A stretch of DNA of 64,000 bases from SZUA-584 sp040768905 (GTDB taxonomy: Bacteria > Bacillota > Clostridia > Christensenellales > SZUA-584): assembly GCA_040768905.1 (NCBI GenBank), contig JAXGMA010000001.1:1736001-1800000 (forward strand), in the 5' to 3' direction. This document shows positions 8,328-17,259 of this stretch, one piece after another. Below the pieces are notes generated by a model that was not told the DNA's origin, did no database searches, and saw only the letters and a list, made by a program, of their open reading frames with translations. Every line of letters starts with the position of its first letter. The first letter of the stretch is position 1. Both the position numbers and the translations under genes were made by a program.

Positions 8328-9170
8328 TTATCTGACCATGTTCACCAGCTCTTCAAGCATTTGGTCCGTCGTGGTGATGATCCTTGAATTGGCCTGAAAG
8401 CCCCTCTGCGTCACGATCATATCCGCAAATTCGCTTGTCAGGTCCACATTTGCCATTTCCAGTGTGCCCGGGTTGAGCAAGCCTCCGCCGCCCACTCTGG
8501 GTACACTGAATACCGCGGCGCCCGAGTTGACCGTCACTCTGTAAGTGTTTTCACCCACTTTTTCCAGCCCGTTCGGGTTTGCAAAAGTGGCCAGTGCGAT
8601 CTGTCCGATAACACGGCTCTCATTTGTCAGCTGGTCGATCCCTACCACCTGGCCGCCGCTGTTGATGGAAATATCATAGAATGCCGGGTTGAAGTAGATA
8701 TTGGTCATGATGGGGTCTCCGTTCCCGTCAAGCACAAGGTCTCCGTTGACATCCACCTCAAAGCCCTGCACGTACGAACCGCTTGCATCGACGAGGAAGC
8801 TGTTGACATCTTGATAGAGATTCCCGGCGCGTGTATACGTAAGCTGTCCTGAGTTCGACATAATAAAATATCCGTCGCCCTCGATCGAGAGGTCAAGCGC
8901 ATTGCCCGTGTATTGAGGCGTCGATTTGGTGTGCATCACGTCGATCGTGGAGATCTGCACGCCGAGACCGATCTGCTGCGGGTTTGTACCGCCCGCGCCG
9001 ATGCTCGTCGTCGAAGCGGGCTTTATCGTCTGGCTGTATATGTCCTTAAAGATCACACGGCTCGATTTAAAACCGATCGTGTTGACGTTTGCGATATTGT
9101 TGCCTATCACATCCATTTTTGTCTGATGGTTTCTCAGTCCGGTCACGCCGGAGTACAATGAACGCATCAT
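8328..9170 (-). CDS. flgE: Flagellar hook protein FlgE
   Basis: 280-residue hook subunit. N-terminal rod/hook signature LYSGVTGLRNHQTKMDVIGNNIANVNTIGFKSSR and C-terminal LEMANVDLTSEFADMIVTQRGFQANSRIITTTDQMLEELVNMVR coiled-coil region are complete. The length resembles the short hook proteins of Bacilli and some Clostridia, not the about 400-residue enterobacterial form. Position immediately after flgD supports FlgE instead of FlgF/FlgG. Tandem ATGs at the start follow GGAGG. Confidence 0.9.
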   Translation of the reverse strand: MMRSLYSGVTGLRNHQTKMDVIGNNIANVNTIGFKSSRVIFKDIYSQTIKPASTTSIGAGGTNPQQIGLGVQISTIDVMHTKSTPQYTGNALDLSIEGDGYFIMSNSGQLTYTRAGNLYQDVNSFLVDASGSYVQGFEVDVNGDLVLDGNGDPIMTNIYFNPAFYDISINSGGQVVGIDQLTNESRVIGQIALATFANPNGLEKVGENTYRVTVNSGAAVFSVPRVGGGGLLNPGTLEMANVDLTSEFADMIVTQRGFQANSRIITTTDQMLEELVNMVR

Positions 9171-9188
9171 GGTTGGTCATCCTCCTGT

Positions 9189-9782
9189 TTATGCTATTTC
9201 GGTTATGTCCGATATGGAAATGTTCTGTCCGTCGACCACTGCGTAAAGGCTGTTGGCCTGTATGATGAGCTTGCTGACCGTCCCTGTCACAGTGATATTG
9301 TTTTGGTTCTCGTCTTTGATCGTTGCCGTGACCGTCTTGCCGATCAGATTTGCACCCTGCAGTATCTTATCGTCAAGGTTTGCCTCCACGGCACCGGCAT
9401 CCATCACACCGGCAACCAGCGCAGCGTTATACGTCTCTCCGCCGATCATGACATAGTTGATACCTTTTTCATTGACAATACCGTCCACTTTGCCGAAAAC
9501 CATTCCTGCCGAATCCTGCACATAGACATATTTGCCTATCATGCTGTAGGCCTGGTTTGCAGAAAAGTTGGCGCTTAAAGACTGAAAACTCTCCAGCAGT
9601 GCGAATTGCGCCATTTGCGCGAGGAATTCCGTGTTGCTCGTGGGCTCCATGGGGTTCTGATTGGTCATCTGCGCCACGAGTATCTTCAGGAAATCCTGCT
9701 GGGTCAGGCTGCTGCTGCTGCCTGTCTGTCTTGTATTGTTGATCGTCCCAAAGGACGCCGCTGATGTGGCATTCACTGACAT
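9189..9782 (-). CDS. flgD: Flagellar hook-capping protein FlgD
   Basis: 197-residue scaffold that caps the growing hook. The conserved N-terminal region LTQQDFLKILVAQMTNQNPMEPTSNTEFLAQMAQFALLES (split here as residues 25-65) is diagnostic. The C-terminal half is a beta-rich region with YVYVQDSAGMVFGKVDG. Sits between fliK and flgE as in Bacillus. Confidence 0.93.
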   Translation of the reverse strand: MSVNATSAASFGTINNTRQTGSSSSLTQQDFLKILVAQMTNQNPMEPTSNTEFLAQMAQFALLESFQSLSANFSANQAYSMIGKYVYVQDSAGMVFGKVDGIVNEKGINYVMIGGETYNAALVAGVMDAGAVEANLDDKILQGANLIGKTVTATIKDENQNNITVTGTVSKLIIQANSLYAVVDGQNISISDITEIA

Positions 9783-9799
9783 TGTTTTTAACTCCTTCT

Positions 9800-11107
9800 T
9801 TACGCCAGATACTCGACGGAGCTTCCCCCGATATACTGGACTGTCTCTGCCGCGCGTGCTCCGTAGAGGCCGATGGCAGCAAGCTCATCCGCATCGAAGC
9901 GGCTGCTATTGTGTTTTCTGCTGTGCTGCGCGCCGCTGTGGCTGCTGTTTTGCCTGTACGCTTCATAGCCGCCCGACATCCCGCTCTGGTACTCAATGTC
10001 GATGTTTGTGACTGCGATGCCTTTGTCTTTAAGCAGGCTCTTAAGCCCTGACAACTGATCTGTAAACAGCCCCTTGACGCTAAGATCGTGTGTCCTGATC
10101 TGCATGCGTATACTGCCGTTTTCCATCATCAGCCTGATGCTCACTTTTCCAAGAAACTCCGGCTTGAGTGTGACGTCGAACTCATACTTGCCGTCCGCCG
10201 CCTGTGTGGCGACCTTATCTACGATCCGGATCACATTGTCCTTGACAAAATCCGTGCCGGCCGGCTTTTCGGTTTGTATGGGATCGCCCACCGCCATAGG
10301 CCGTGCCGGGCCTTGCGTGCCGGTCACCATGCTAAATTCAGCTGGCTGAAGATCCGGCAAGTCCTTTGCCTCTTTAGGCAAAGGCTCGGATGGCAGCGTT
10401 TGATGAACATCTTCCTTTGGCATCTGCAACATTTGCATTGCGTGTTCATCTCCGCCCGCCAGCCAGGCAACCGCAGCCGGCTCCGGCGGCGCTTGTGGCT
10501 TTAAGCCTCCCTGCCGCACCTCTTTGAGGCTGAGCAGCAGCGCAGACAGTTTCTCGGGTGTCACCGTGTCTTTGTCGGGCGGTATAAAATCCGCCTTCTG
10601 ATGATTGTTGGTACTCTCGAGGGAGCCCTGATACTCTTGCACCGCGCTTCTTATCTGCTGCTGCACCTCTGGCGGCAGCATATCGCGCGGGTTGTCTGAC
10701 AGCATCCTTGCAAATTGCTCAGCCACGCCTTTATGCATTGGCTCTGATACGGAACCTGCCTGGTTCTGCGGCAGGGCGCGGACCGCAGCCGGCAAATCCG
10801 GCTGAGCCTTCGCGTTTTCCGCCAAAACCGGCGGCGTGTCTGCTTGATAATCCAGCAATCCGAATCCTTCGAGAATGCCAGCAATTCCGGGCAAAACTGC
10901 CGCAGAACCATTGGCCATGCTGTGATCGTCTGTGTTGCTGCTGACTGGCATCGCCTGTATAATCATTTCCGTTTCTTCATCACAGCATTTGAGCTGTTTT
11001 CTAAAATCCGCAGTTATTGGCTTGCACGTTTTTGAGTTTGCGCCCGTCAAAGGCGTATCCGCAGCAGCAACCTTGGGTGTTTCCAAAAACACCTGTGTTG
11101 CATTCAA
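9800..11107 (-). CDS. fliK: Flagellar hook-length control protein FliK
   Basis: 435-residue secreted ruler that measures hook length and switches export specificity through FlhB. N-terminal two thirds are Pro/Gln/Ala-rich and poorly conserved. The C-terminal substrate-specificity domain (about 285-390) reads YEFDVTLKPEFLGKVSIRLMMENGSIRMQIR followed by a helix and GIAVTNIDIEYQ, typical FliK. Starts at TTG (11107), nine bases after a perfect AGGAGG. A second FliK-like gene lies at 42947-44539. Confidence 0.9.
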   Translation of the reverse strand: MNATQVFLETPKVAAADTPLTGANSKTCKPITADFRKQLKCCDEETEMIIQAMPVSSNTDDHSMANGSAAVLPGIAGILEGFGLLDYQADTPPVLAENAKAQPDLPAAVRALPQNQAGSVSEPMHKGVAEQFARMLSDNPRDMLPPEVQQQIRSAVQEYQGSLESTNNHQKADFIPPDKDTVTPEKLSALLLSLKEVRQGGLKPQAPPEPAAVAWLAGGDEHAMQMLQMPKEDVHQTLPSEPLPKEAKDLPDLQPAEFSMVTGTQGPARPMAVGDPIQTEKPAGTDFVKDNVIRIVDKVATQAADGKYEFDVTLKPEFLGKVSIRLMMENGSIRMQIRTHDLSVKGLFTDQLSGLKSLLKDKGIAVTNIDIEYQSGMSGGYEAYRQNSSHSGAQHSRKHNSSRFDADELAAIGLYGARAAETVQYIGGSSVEYLA

Positions 11108-11160
11108 TTATTCATTCCTCCTTCCCTGTTGATAAATCCTTCCCTACAGAGTCACCTCCT

Positions 11161-11847
11161 TTACTTCATCATTTCTGTCAAAACTTTTGATGCGAGCGCA
11201 GGTTCCATATTGGCGAGTATGGCGGCAGCTTTGTCCTTGCCCATGGTTTTTAACAAAGCCACAATGCTTGGCAGCGATTTGAGCTTGCCTATCACATCGG
11301 CCGCTTTCTGCGCGTCCATTTCTTCAAAAATCTGAGCGGTGGATTTGAGCTCTTTTTGCGCGGCCGCAAGCGCGTAGACATCGGCGGATTCAGCCTCAAA
11401 AGCCTCCATTTTTTCACCCAGCGCCGCCTCACGCCCAGCGATATCTTTTTCCAGCACGGAAAGCTCATTATCTTTCTTATCGAGCTTTTGTTTCGTTTTC
11501 TCAAGTGTTTCCTGTAATTTTATAAGCTCGGCCTGCTGCTGCTCTAGTTCTTTCGGTGTGGCAAAAGCATCTGCGTTTTCTGCTTCAGGCAAGTTTTGCG
11601 CAAGGATGGCAGTAACCGCTTCACCCATACCGCCTACATTGAAAAAAGCAAGGGCGACGGCGGCCAATATCAAGATAACCAAAAAAACACACATAGCCGC
11701 AGCGCCAGAAGTCTTTTTGCCTGCAGCCTTTTTCTGCACAGCTTTTGGCAATGCTGTTTTGGGCTGTTTGGGCGGCAATGTCTGTTTTTGTGTTTTGGGT
11801 TTCTTTGTTTTTACTTTTTCTTCCTGATTTCTGATTTCTTCCTGCAT
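11161..11847 (-). CDS. MotE-like flagellar operon protein (MgtE N-domain)
   Basis: 228-residue membrane-anchored protein. Cytoplasmic Lys/Pro/Gln-rich N-terminus (1-45), one transmembrane helix at about 50-72, a coiled coil (about 100-150), and a C-terminal MgtE intracellular-N-like helical domain with IFEEMDAQKAADVIGKLKS and DKAAAILANMEPALASKVL. Members of this family sit between fliJ and fliK in Bacillota (YlxF in Bacillus) and act as chaperones for MotC or as structural proteins near the motor; the precise role here is inferred from position. Confidence 0.83.
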   Translation of the reverse strand: MQEEIRNQEEKVKTKKPKTQKQTLPPKQPKTALPKAVQKKAAGKKTSGAAAMCVFLVILILAAVALAFFNVGGMGEAVTAILAQNLPEAENADAFATPKELEQQQAELIKLQETLEKTKQKLDKKDNELSVLEKDIAGREAALGEKMEAFEAESADVYALAAAQKELKSTAQIFEEMDAQKAADVIGKLKSLPSIVALLKTMGKDKAAAILANMEPALASKVLTEMMK

Positions 11848-11855
11848 AAGCCTTC

Positions 11856-12296
11856 CTATGAAACGGTAACTTTGTATGATACCATGCTGTCAATAAATCT
11901 TCCGTGCTCTTTCTTGACATCATCTAGATATGCCTTATACTGCTTTTCGCGCAGCCTGTCGAGCAGCTTTAATTCCCTGCGCACCTTGACCAGTTTTATA
12001 AGCTCCATTTCTTTTTCTTTTTCGAGTTTTTCTATCTGTGCCTGCAGAGCAGCCATCTGGCTTTTTGAATCCTCAAAAAAACGGCCGTAGTCATCCGCAC
12101 GGAAAACCAGCAGGCCCTTTGGCAATGTGCCGCAATACTCATCCTTTGCCTTGTCAAAATCCTGCATGAGTGCTTGCATATTCTGTTTAAGCTCCTGTAT
12201 ATGCTTTTCAGTCACGGCAAGCTGGTGTTTATGCTGTTTTTCCATGCCGCACTGCATGTCATACCATTGTTGTAATGAGAATACGAATTGTTTCAT
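11856..12296 (-). CDS. fliJ: Flagellar export chaperone FliJ
   Basis: 146-residue, almost entirely coiled-coil soluble protein; N-terminus MKQFVFSLQQWYDMQCGMEKQ fits FliJ, the stalk that inserts into the FliI hexamer and couples the ATPase to FlhA. Its ATG overlaps the fliI stop codon (ATGA), with GGAG upstream, so translation is coupled. Confidence 0.88.
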   Translation of the reverse strand: MKQFVFSLQQWYDMQCGMEKQHKHQLAVTEKHIQELKQNMQALMQDFDKAKDEYCGTLPKGLLVFRADDYGRFFEDSKSQMAALQAQIEKLEKEKEMELIKLVKVRRELKLLDRLREKQYKAYLDDVKKEHGRFIDSMVSYKVTVS

Positions 12297-13618
12297 TGTT
12301 TCTCCTGTTTGTCGTAAATATTTGATACGAGCTCCATCGTCTCTTCAAATGCAAAACGTTCAGAAACCTGCTGCACAAGCAGGTCGTTGATGGCATCTAT
12401 CTGTTCGATGGCTTCGTCTATCTTTGCGTTGGAGCCGGTCTTGTACGCACCAATGGATATCAGATCCTGTGCATCCCTGTATGTCGCGAGCAAAGATTTG
12501 ATGTAAGCCGCGCTTTCAAGATCATCTTCATCCATCACGTCGGGCATCAGGCGGCTGACGCTTTGCAGAACATCTATCGCGGGGTAATGGTTGTTATTGG
12601 CCATCTTCCTTGATAACACGATATGCCCGTCAAGTATACCGCGCACCGTATCGGATATGGGTTCGTCAAGATCGTCTCCTTCAACAAGCACGGTATAAAG
12701 CCCTGTGATGGATCCGCGGCTGCACATGCCTGCACGCTCTAGAAGCTTGGGCATGATGGCATACACGGACGGCGTAAACCCCCTTGACACAGGAGGCTCG
12801 CCGATTGCCATCCCGATCTCTCTTTGTGCCATCGCAAAACGCGTCAGAGAGTCCATCATCAGCATCACATGCATGCCCTGATCGCGGAAATATTCGGCCA
12901 TCGCCGTTCCCACCATTGCGGATTTAAGGCGCACGAGCGCCGGTTGGTCCGACGTCGCCACGATCAGCACTGAGCGTTTGAGCCCCTGCTCCTGCAAATC
13001 CTTTTCCAGAAAATCCTTGACCTCACGGCCTCTTTCACCGATCAACACGATCACGTTGATGTCAGCCGACGTGTTACGCGCGATCATGCCAAGCAGCGTG
13101 CTTTTTCCGACACCGCTTCCGGCAAAGATGCCTATCCTCTGTCCTTTGCCGAGCGTCAGCATAGAATCAATCGCCTTTATACCCAGCGGCAGTTTTTCGG
13201 TGATGCGGTTTCTTTCCATCGGATTTGGCGGCGGGCTGCTGATCGGATAATAGCTTTCCGCTCTGAGCGGCCCGCGGCCGTCCATCGGATTGCCGAGCCC
13301 GTCGAGCACGCGCCCGCAGAATTCTCTGCCTACCGGAACGCGAAGCGCTTTGTTGTCGCAGACCACATAACTGTTTGGCCCCACGCCCGACATCTCTCCG
13401 AATGGCATCAGCAGAACTTTTTTTTCTTTGAATCCGACAACCTCCGCACGGGTATACTGCTGATTGCTGTCGGTGTAAATCCGGCACATATCGCCAAGCT
13501 TTGCGGTAAACCCTGCCGCCTCAACGGTCAAGCCGTAAACCTGGCAGACTTTGCCGCCGTATTCAAACAAATCTCTGCCTTCAAGCGCATTTTTATAAAT
13601 CTGTGTCTTTCTAAACAT
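12293..13618 (-). CDS. fliI: Flagellum-specific ATPase FliI
   Basis: 441-residue F1-beta-like ATPase of the type III export apparatus. Walker A GSGVGKST at 167-174, Walker B region VMLMMDSLTRFAMAQREIG, and the conserved GEPPVSRGFTPSVYAIMPKLLERAG. An in-frame extension of about 60 residues upstream lies inside fliH and is rejected; ATG at 13618 follows the fliH stop by one base. Complete. Confidence 0.96.
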   Translation of the reverse strand: MFRKTQIYKNALEGRDLFEYGGKVCQVYGLTVEAAGFTAKLGDMCRIYTDSNQQYTRAEVVGFKEKKVLLMPFGEMSGVGPNSYVVCDNKALRVPVGREFCGRVLDGLGNPMDGRGPLRAESYYPISSPPPNPMERNRITEKLPLGIKAIDSMLTLGKGQRIGIFAGSGVGKSTLLGMIARNTSADINVIVLIGERGREVKDFLEKDLQEQGLKRSVLIVATSDQPALVRLKSAMVGTAMAEYFRDQGMHVMLMMDSLTRFAMAQREIGMAIGEPPVSRGFTPSVYAIMPKLLERAGMCSRGSITGLYTVLVEGDDLDEPISDTVRGILDGHIVLSRKMANNNHYPAIDVLQSVSRLMPDVMDEDDLESAAYIKSLLATYRDAQDLISIGAYKTGSNAKIDEAIEQIDAINDLLVQQVSERFAFEETMELVSNIYDKQEKQ

Positions 13619-13619
13619 A

Positions 13620-14354
13620 TCAGCCCGCCTGTTCAAGATGCTGGCGAATTTTTTGAAGCTGCGTCTCCACACTTGCATCGACGCGCTGATCATCAGATTC
13701 AACCACGCATGCACCGGAGGGCAGTTTGTGATCCACAGCGACTTCATAAGTGCCGCATCCTGCTTCTGCACGCAGCCAATCAGGGCTTTCCTTGAAAAAA
13801 CGTTCATATTCGTCGCGGCCGACTATGAGTGTGAAGTTGTCTGCAATTTTCAGGCTGTCCACGGCTTTTTTCACAAGCTCTTTATAAACTGTATCGTCAT
13901 TTTGCATCTGGATGCTTATGATTTTTTCTGCCATATCCAAAGAGAGCTCTAAAAGATGGTTCTCCAGCGCGTCAAAAAGGCTTTGCCTGTACGACTTAAG
14001 CTTTTCAAGAGCGCCGGCTGCCTGCTTATTGTGCATGTCCATCTGCGCCTCATATTTCTTTGCCGCTTCCGCGAGGCCTTCGCCAAAGCCCGCCTGCCTC
14101 GCCTCTTCCCTTATCTTGACAGTCTGAGCGCAGGCATCATCGATGATCTGCTGTGCTTTTTCGTTGGCCTTGCCCATATATTCTTTAGCCTGCTCAATCA
14201 TTTCGGGCGGTAATGCTTCTTCGTCATCGGGCAGCATGACTTGCCGGTGCGGCACCTTGTTCCTCACCGTCTCCTTGTGGGTGATGACAATGCAGTCTTT
14301 GTTCCTATTCATTTTATCAACAAGCGTTTTATCGATTTTATACAATGAGCTCAT
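13620..14354 (-). CDS. fliH: Flagellar export apparatus protein FliH
   Basis: 244-residue peripheral stalk/regulator of FliI. Central coiled-coil with KIREEARQAGFGEGLAEAAKKYEAQ and a C-terminal V-ATPase E-subunit-like domain with LIVGRDEYERF and DHKLPSGACVVESDDQRVDASVETQLQKI. Start was placed at ATG 14354, which overlaps the fliG end by 17 bases; the ribosome-binding site (GGGG) is weak, and an ATG 14 codons further upstream (inside fliG) is less likely. Confidence 0.88.
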   Translation of the reverse strand: MSSLYKIDKTLVDKMNRNKDCIVITHKETVRNKVPHRQVMLPDDEEALPPEMIEQAKEYMGKANEKAQQIIDDACAQTVKIREEARQAGFGEGLAEAAKKYEAQMDMHNKQAAGALEKLKSYRQSLFDALENHLLELSLDMAEKIISIQMQNDDTVYKELVKKAVDSLKIADNFTLIVGRDEYERFFKESPDWLRAEAGCGTYEVAVDHKLPSGACVVESDDQRVDASVETQLQKIRQHLEQAG

Positions 14355-15351
14355 CCCCCGAATTGCGCGATATGATGATTTCTCCTGCGTCGTCAAGCTG
14401 TCTGATCACGTTCACGATTTTCTGCTGTGCTTCTTCGACATCGCGCACGCGCACAGGCCCCATATACTCAATGTCTTCCTGTATCATCTCTTGCAGACGC
14501 TTGGAAATGTTATCAAATATAACTTTTGTCACTTCGCTTGTAGCACCCTTCAATGCCACAGCAAGATCGCGGTTGTCGATCTCTTTGAGCACGCGCTGGA
14601 TGGCCTGGTTGCCAAGCTTGACGATATCCTCAAAGATGAACATGCGTTTTCTGATCTCCTCGACGAGTTCTGCATCTGTTTCCTCAAGCGCTTCAAGTAA
14701 ATGGCGCTCTGTTCCCCTGTCCACGCTGTTAAGGATGTTCACAAGGCTGTCAATGCCGCCCGTCATCGTCTGGTCTGCAAAACTTAAGGTGGAAAGCTTT
14801 TTCTCCAGCACACGTTCCGTCTCTTTGATATACTCAGGCGAGGTGATGCCCATATTGGCGATGCGCGCAATCACGCTTGTCTGTTTTTCAAGCGGCAGCG
14901 CGGAAAGTATCTGTGCAGAATGTCTGGGGTCAACATATGAGAGAATAAGCGCGATGGTCTGCGGGTGTTCGTTTTGGATGAAGTTTAAAACCTGGGTGCT
15001 GTCCGCTTTCCTTATAAAATCAAACGGCTTGACGCGTAATGAAGACGAGAGCTTCCCGATCAGGTCATTGGTGCGCTCTTCCCCGAAGGCGTTGTTGAGT
15101 ATTTCCCTTGCTAAATCGATACCGCCTTCCGAGATGTATTTTTTCGCAATGCACATCTGCATAAATTCATCAATGACTGATTCTTTAAGTTCGGGCTCCA
15201 CACGCCGCATGCTCGTGATGCTAAGGGTCAGCTGTTCTACCTCTTCCTCAGTTAAATATTTGAAGACTTTGGCGGCTTTTTCTTTGCCCATTGTGATCAT
15301 AAGTACGGCCGCTTTTTCTTTTGTCGTGAGTTTTTCTCTTGTTATACTCAT
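14338..15351 (-). CDS. fliG: Flagellar motor switch protein FliG
   Basis: 337-residue rotor protein contacting FliF, FliM and the MotA stator. Three armadillo-like domains: N-terminal LTTKEKAAVLMITMGKEKAAKVFKYL, middle with EHPQTIALILSYVDPRHSAQILSALP (EHPQ motif), C-terminal torque-generating helix with charged residues FEDIVKLGNQAIQRVLKEIDNRDLAVAL. Normal length and well-spaced between fliF and fliH. Confidence 0.97.
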   Translation of the reverse strand: MSITREKLTTKEKAAVLMITMGKEKAAKVFKYLTEEEVEQLTLSITSMRRVEPELKESVIDEFMQMCIAKKYISEGGIDLAREILNNAFGEERTNDLIGKLSSSLRVKPFDFIRKADSTQVLNFIQNEHPQTIALILSYVDPRHSAQILSALPLEKQTSVIARIANMGITSPEYIKETERVLEKKLSTLSFADQTMTGGIDSLVNILNSVDRGTERHLLEALEETDAELVEEIRKRMFIFEDIVKLGNQAIQRVLKEIDNRDLAVALKGATSEVTKVIFDNISKRLQEMIQEDIEYMGPVRVRDVEEAQQKIVNVIRQLDDAGEIIISRNSGDELIV

Positions 15352-15363
15352 AAATACCGCCTC

Positions 15364-16953
15364 TTAATCTTCATTCAGCCAGTTGCGCAAAAGGTTGGCC
15401 ACCGATTCAGGGTTATGGCTGATATAGTCCTCGAGTATAAGCAGTTTGTTATCAGCTTGCTCGAGATCCTCAAGCCTTATCTCATCGTATGCATGCCTTT
15501 GCTCCACTTCCATGTTTTCTTCAGCCAATTCATCGCCTACGATGTATTCAAAGCCACCGTCAGCCGTCATCGCATAAGCGCTCTTTTTGAACATACGGAT
15601 GATGGCAAACAAGAATATCAGCACAATAAGCGAAGCAGCCGCAATAATCACAAGCCGCAGCGTTTCCGAGCCTTGGATATTTGTCATGATTTCCTGCTGC
15701 ATAAGCATAGCTTGCGTGAACTCCTGTGATTCTTGCACCGGAACAAAAGGAAGCATCGCCACTGTGATGCGCTGCTGGTCAACGCCGATTGCCGTCGCGA
15801 TCAGAGAAACAACGTCTTGCGAATAATCTTCCGCTTCCTCGCTGTTGATGATGACTGAAACAGACAGCTCCTCGATCTGTCCTTTTGCCTGCTCTATCTG
15901 CGTCTTGGTTTCGTTGATCTCATAATTGGCTTCGCGGGATATGTTGTAGTAAAGTGCGCTGCTGTCTTCATCTAGCGCGGCTAAGTATTGCGAGGCACTG
16001 ACGTTGGCATCGATACCTGCCACGCCGCCTTCCGATCCGCTTGATATGGCTTCGATAAGCTCTTTCATACTGACAGCCAAGCCTTCTGTTCCGTTGGCTG
16101 GCGGTGCAAATTCTACCGATTCAATCACCCGTGTATCGAAATTGAGCTTGACGTTGATTTCAGCCAGCACATTGTTCTCACCGAAAACAGGCGTTAACAG
16201 ATTGATCACCTGATTTTGCAGGCGCTGCTGTACGCTGGCCTGCAGCCCAAGCTGTGTATCCAGGCTTTCTGTTTCGTTGTTCCCGCTTGTACTGTATAGG
16301 TTCATCTTCGTATCTATGATGCGCACATCTTCAAGTTTGAGCCCCGAGACACTGTTCGCGACGAGTTCGGCGATGGCTTTGACCTCGTCTGAAGACAATT
16401 TTCCGCCGCCGGCAAGCTCAAGCAGCACCGAGGCGGTGGCCGCCTGCTCTTTATTGGAAAACACATAGGAACTCTCTTCACCAAGGTCGATGTTGACAAC
16501 AGCGTTCTCGACTTTGCTCATTCTCGATATCGTTTTGCGCAGGTTGTCCTGAAGCTGAAATTGATAATACTTTTGCTTTTCCATCTCAGTCACACCCAGC
16601 CCGGATGCATTCTGGAAGATTTCGTAGGAAAGCCCGCTGCCCGGATAACCCTGCGCAGCCAGCTGCATACGCACGCCGTCAGCGATGGTTTCCTCGACCA
16701 ATATGGTGTCCGCGCCCTGCGCTTGGGCATCCACGCCCATATCTGTAAGCAGGCCCATGACCTCGCCTGCTTCAGCGGCACTGAGCCCTCTGTACAAGAC
16801 AGTATAGTTCTTCTGATTGAGAACGACTGATACAATGACGAGAATGATGATGATGAGTGCGGTCAGTACGAAAAGCCTTATTTTCTGTGCTTTGCCCATT
16901 TTTTTAAAGGCGTCAAATATTTTTGCCGGTATCTTAGTCAACATATTTGCCAT
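15364..16953 (-). CDS. fliF: Flagellar MS-ring protein FliF
   Basis: 529-residue MS-ring subunit, the platform of the basal body. Transmembrane helix about 24-45, ring-building domains with YTVLYRGLSAAEAGEVMGLLTDMGV, long extracytoplasmic region, second transmembrane helix about 430-452 (LRLVIIAAASLIVLIFLFAII), and a C-terminal FliG-binding tail ending NLLRNWLNED. First gene of the fliF-fliY block. Start set at ATG 16953 (GGAA six bases upstream); an upstream TTG at 16965 and a later ATG at 16944 are alternatives. Confidence 0.95.
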   Translation of the reverse strand: MANMLTKIPAKIFDAFKKMGKAQKIRLFVLTALIIIILVIVSVVLNQKNYTVLYRGLSAAEAGEVMGLLTDMGVDAQAQGADTILVEETIADGVRMQLAAQGYPGSGLSYEIFQNASGLGVTEMEKQKYYQFQLQDNLRKTISRMSKVENAVVNIDLGEESSYVFSNKEQAATASVLLELAGGGKLSSDEVKAIAELVANSVSGLKLEDVRIIDTKMNLYSTSGNNETESLDTQLGLQASVQQRLQNQVINLLTPVFGENNVLAEINVKLNFDTRVIESVEFAPPANGTEGLAVSMKELIEAISSGSEGGVAGIDANVSASQYLAALDEDSSALYYNISREANYEINETKTQIEQAKGQIEELSVSVIINSEEAEDYSQDVVSLIATAIGVDQQRITVAMLPFVPVQESQEFTQAMLMQQEIMTNIQGSETLRLVIIAAASLIVLIFLFAIIRMFKKSAYAMTADGGFEYIVGDELAEENMEVEQRHAYDEIRLEDLEQADNKLLILEDYISHNPESVANLLRNWLNED

Positions 16954-17116
16954 ACTTTGTTCCAATGCTTATATAAATATTTGATGGTTTGCATTATTAA
17001 TAAACTCTATTTCTATTATTAATCAATAAATATTTAATTTTTCTTATTATTATATAAAAAAACTTAATTCCTTTATAAATCCTCTATTGGTTTATATTTG
17101 TTTTTCAATATTTTGT
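16954..17116. other. AT-rich intergenic region between fliF and flagellin
   Basis: Together with the flagellin leader this makes a gap of about 300 bases. It is far richer in A and T than its surroundings and should hold the promoter for the leftward fliF-fliY unit, but several -10-like TATA/ATTATA blocks occur and none has a convincing -35 partner, so no promoter is assigned. Confidence 0.5.
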
Positions 17117-17143
17117 TAAAGTTGATCAAAAAACAGCCGATAA
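17117..17143 (+). promoter_or_regulatory. Sigma-28 (SigD/FliA) promoter of the flagellin gene
   Basis: TAAA at 17117-17120, a 15-base spacer, and GCCGATAA at 17136-17143. This matches the Bacillota sigma-D consensus (TAAA, N15, GCCGATAT) in all but the last base. The predicted transcript start leaves a leader of about 110 bases before the flagellin ATG. Confidence 0.93.
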
Positions 17144-17218
17144 TAATAACATAATAATAACATGTGGAGCAAAAAGCCGCTGACCAAGGCGCCGATCCGG
17201 TTCTTTTGTTCCCCAAAA

Positions 17219-17249
17219 AGCATGGATGCTAAAAAAAATTTCACGGAGG
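17219..17249 (+). promoter_or_regulatory. Predicted double CsrA-binding site in the flagellin leader
   Basis: A small hairpin AGCA-TGGA-TGCT (17219-17230) presents GGA in its loop, and a second site ACGGAGGA (17243-17250) overlaps the flagellin Shine-Dalgarno sequence. The two GGA cores are 21 bases apart. This repeats the architecture known for the Bacillus subtilis hag leader, where CsrA bound to both sites blocks ribosome entry. csrA and fliW lie directly downstream of the flagellin gene. Confidence 0.65.
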
Positions 17250-17259
17250 AAAATTAAAA

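Noticed and set aside
8328..9170. flgE considered truncated because of its 280-residue length
   Set aside because: Both conserved termini are intact and short hook proteins are normal in Bacillota.
14345..15367. 340-codon open frame on the plus strand
   Set aside because: Exactly antisense to fliG; Ser/Ile-rich product typical of the shadow of a conserved gene and no ribosome-binding site.
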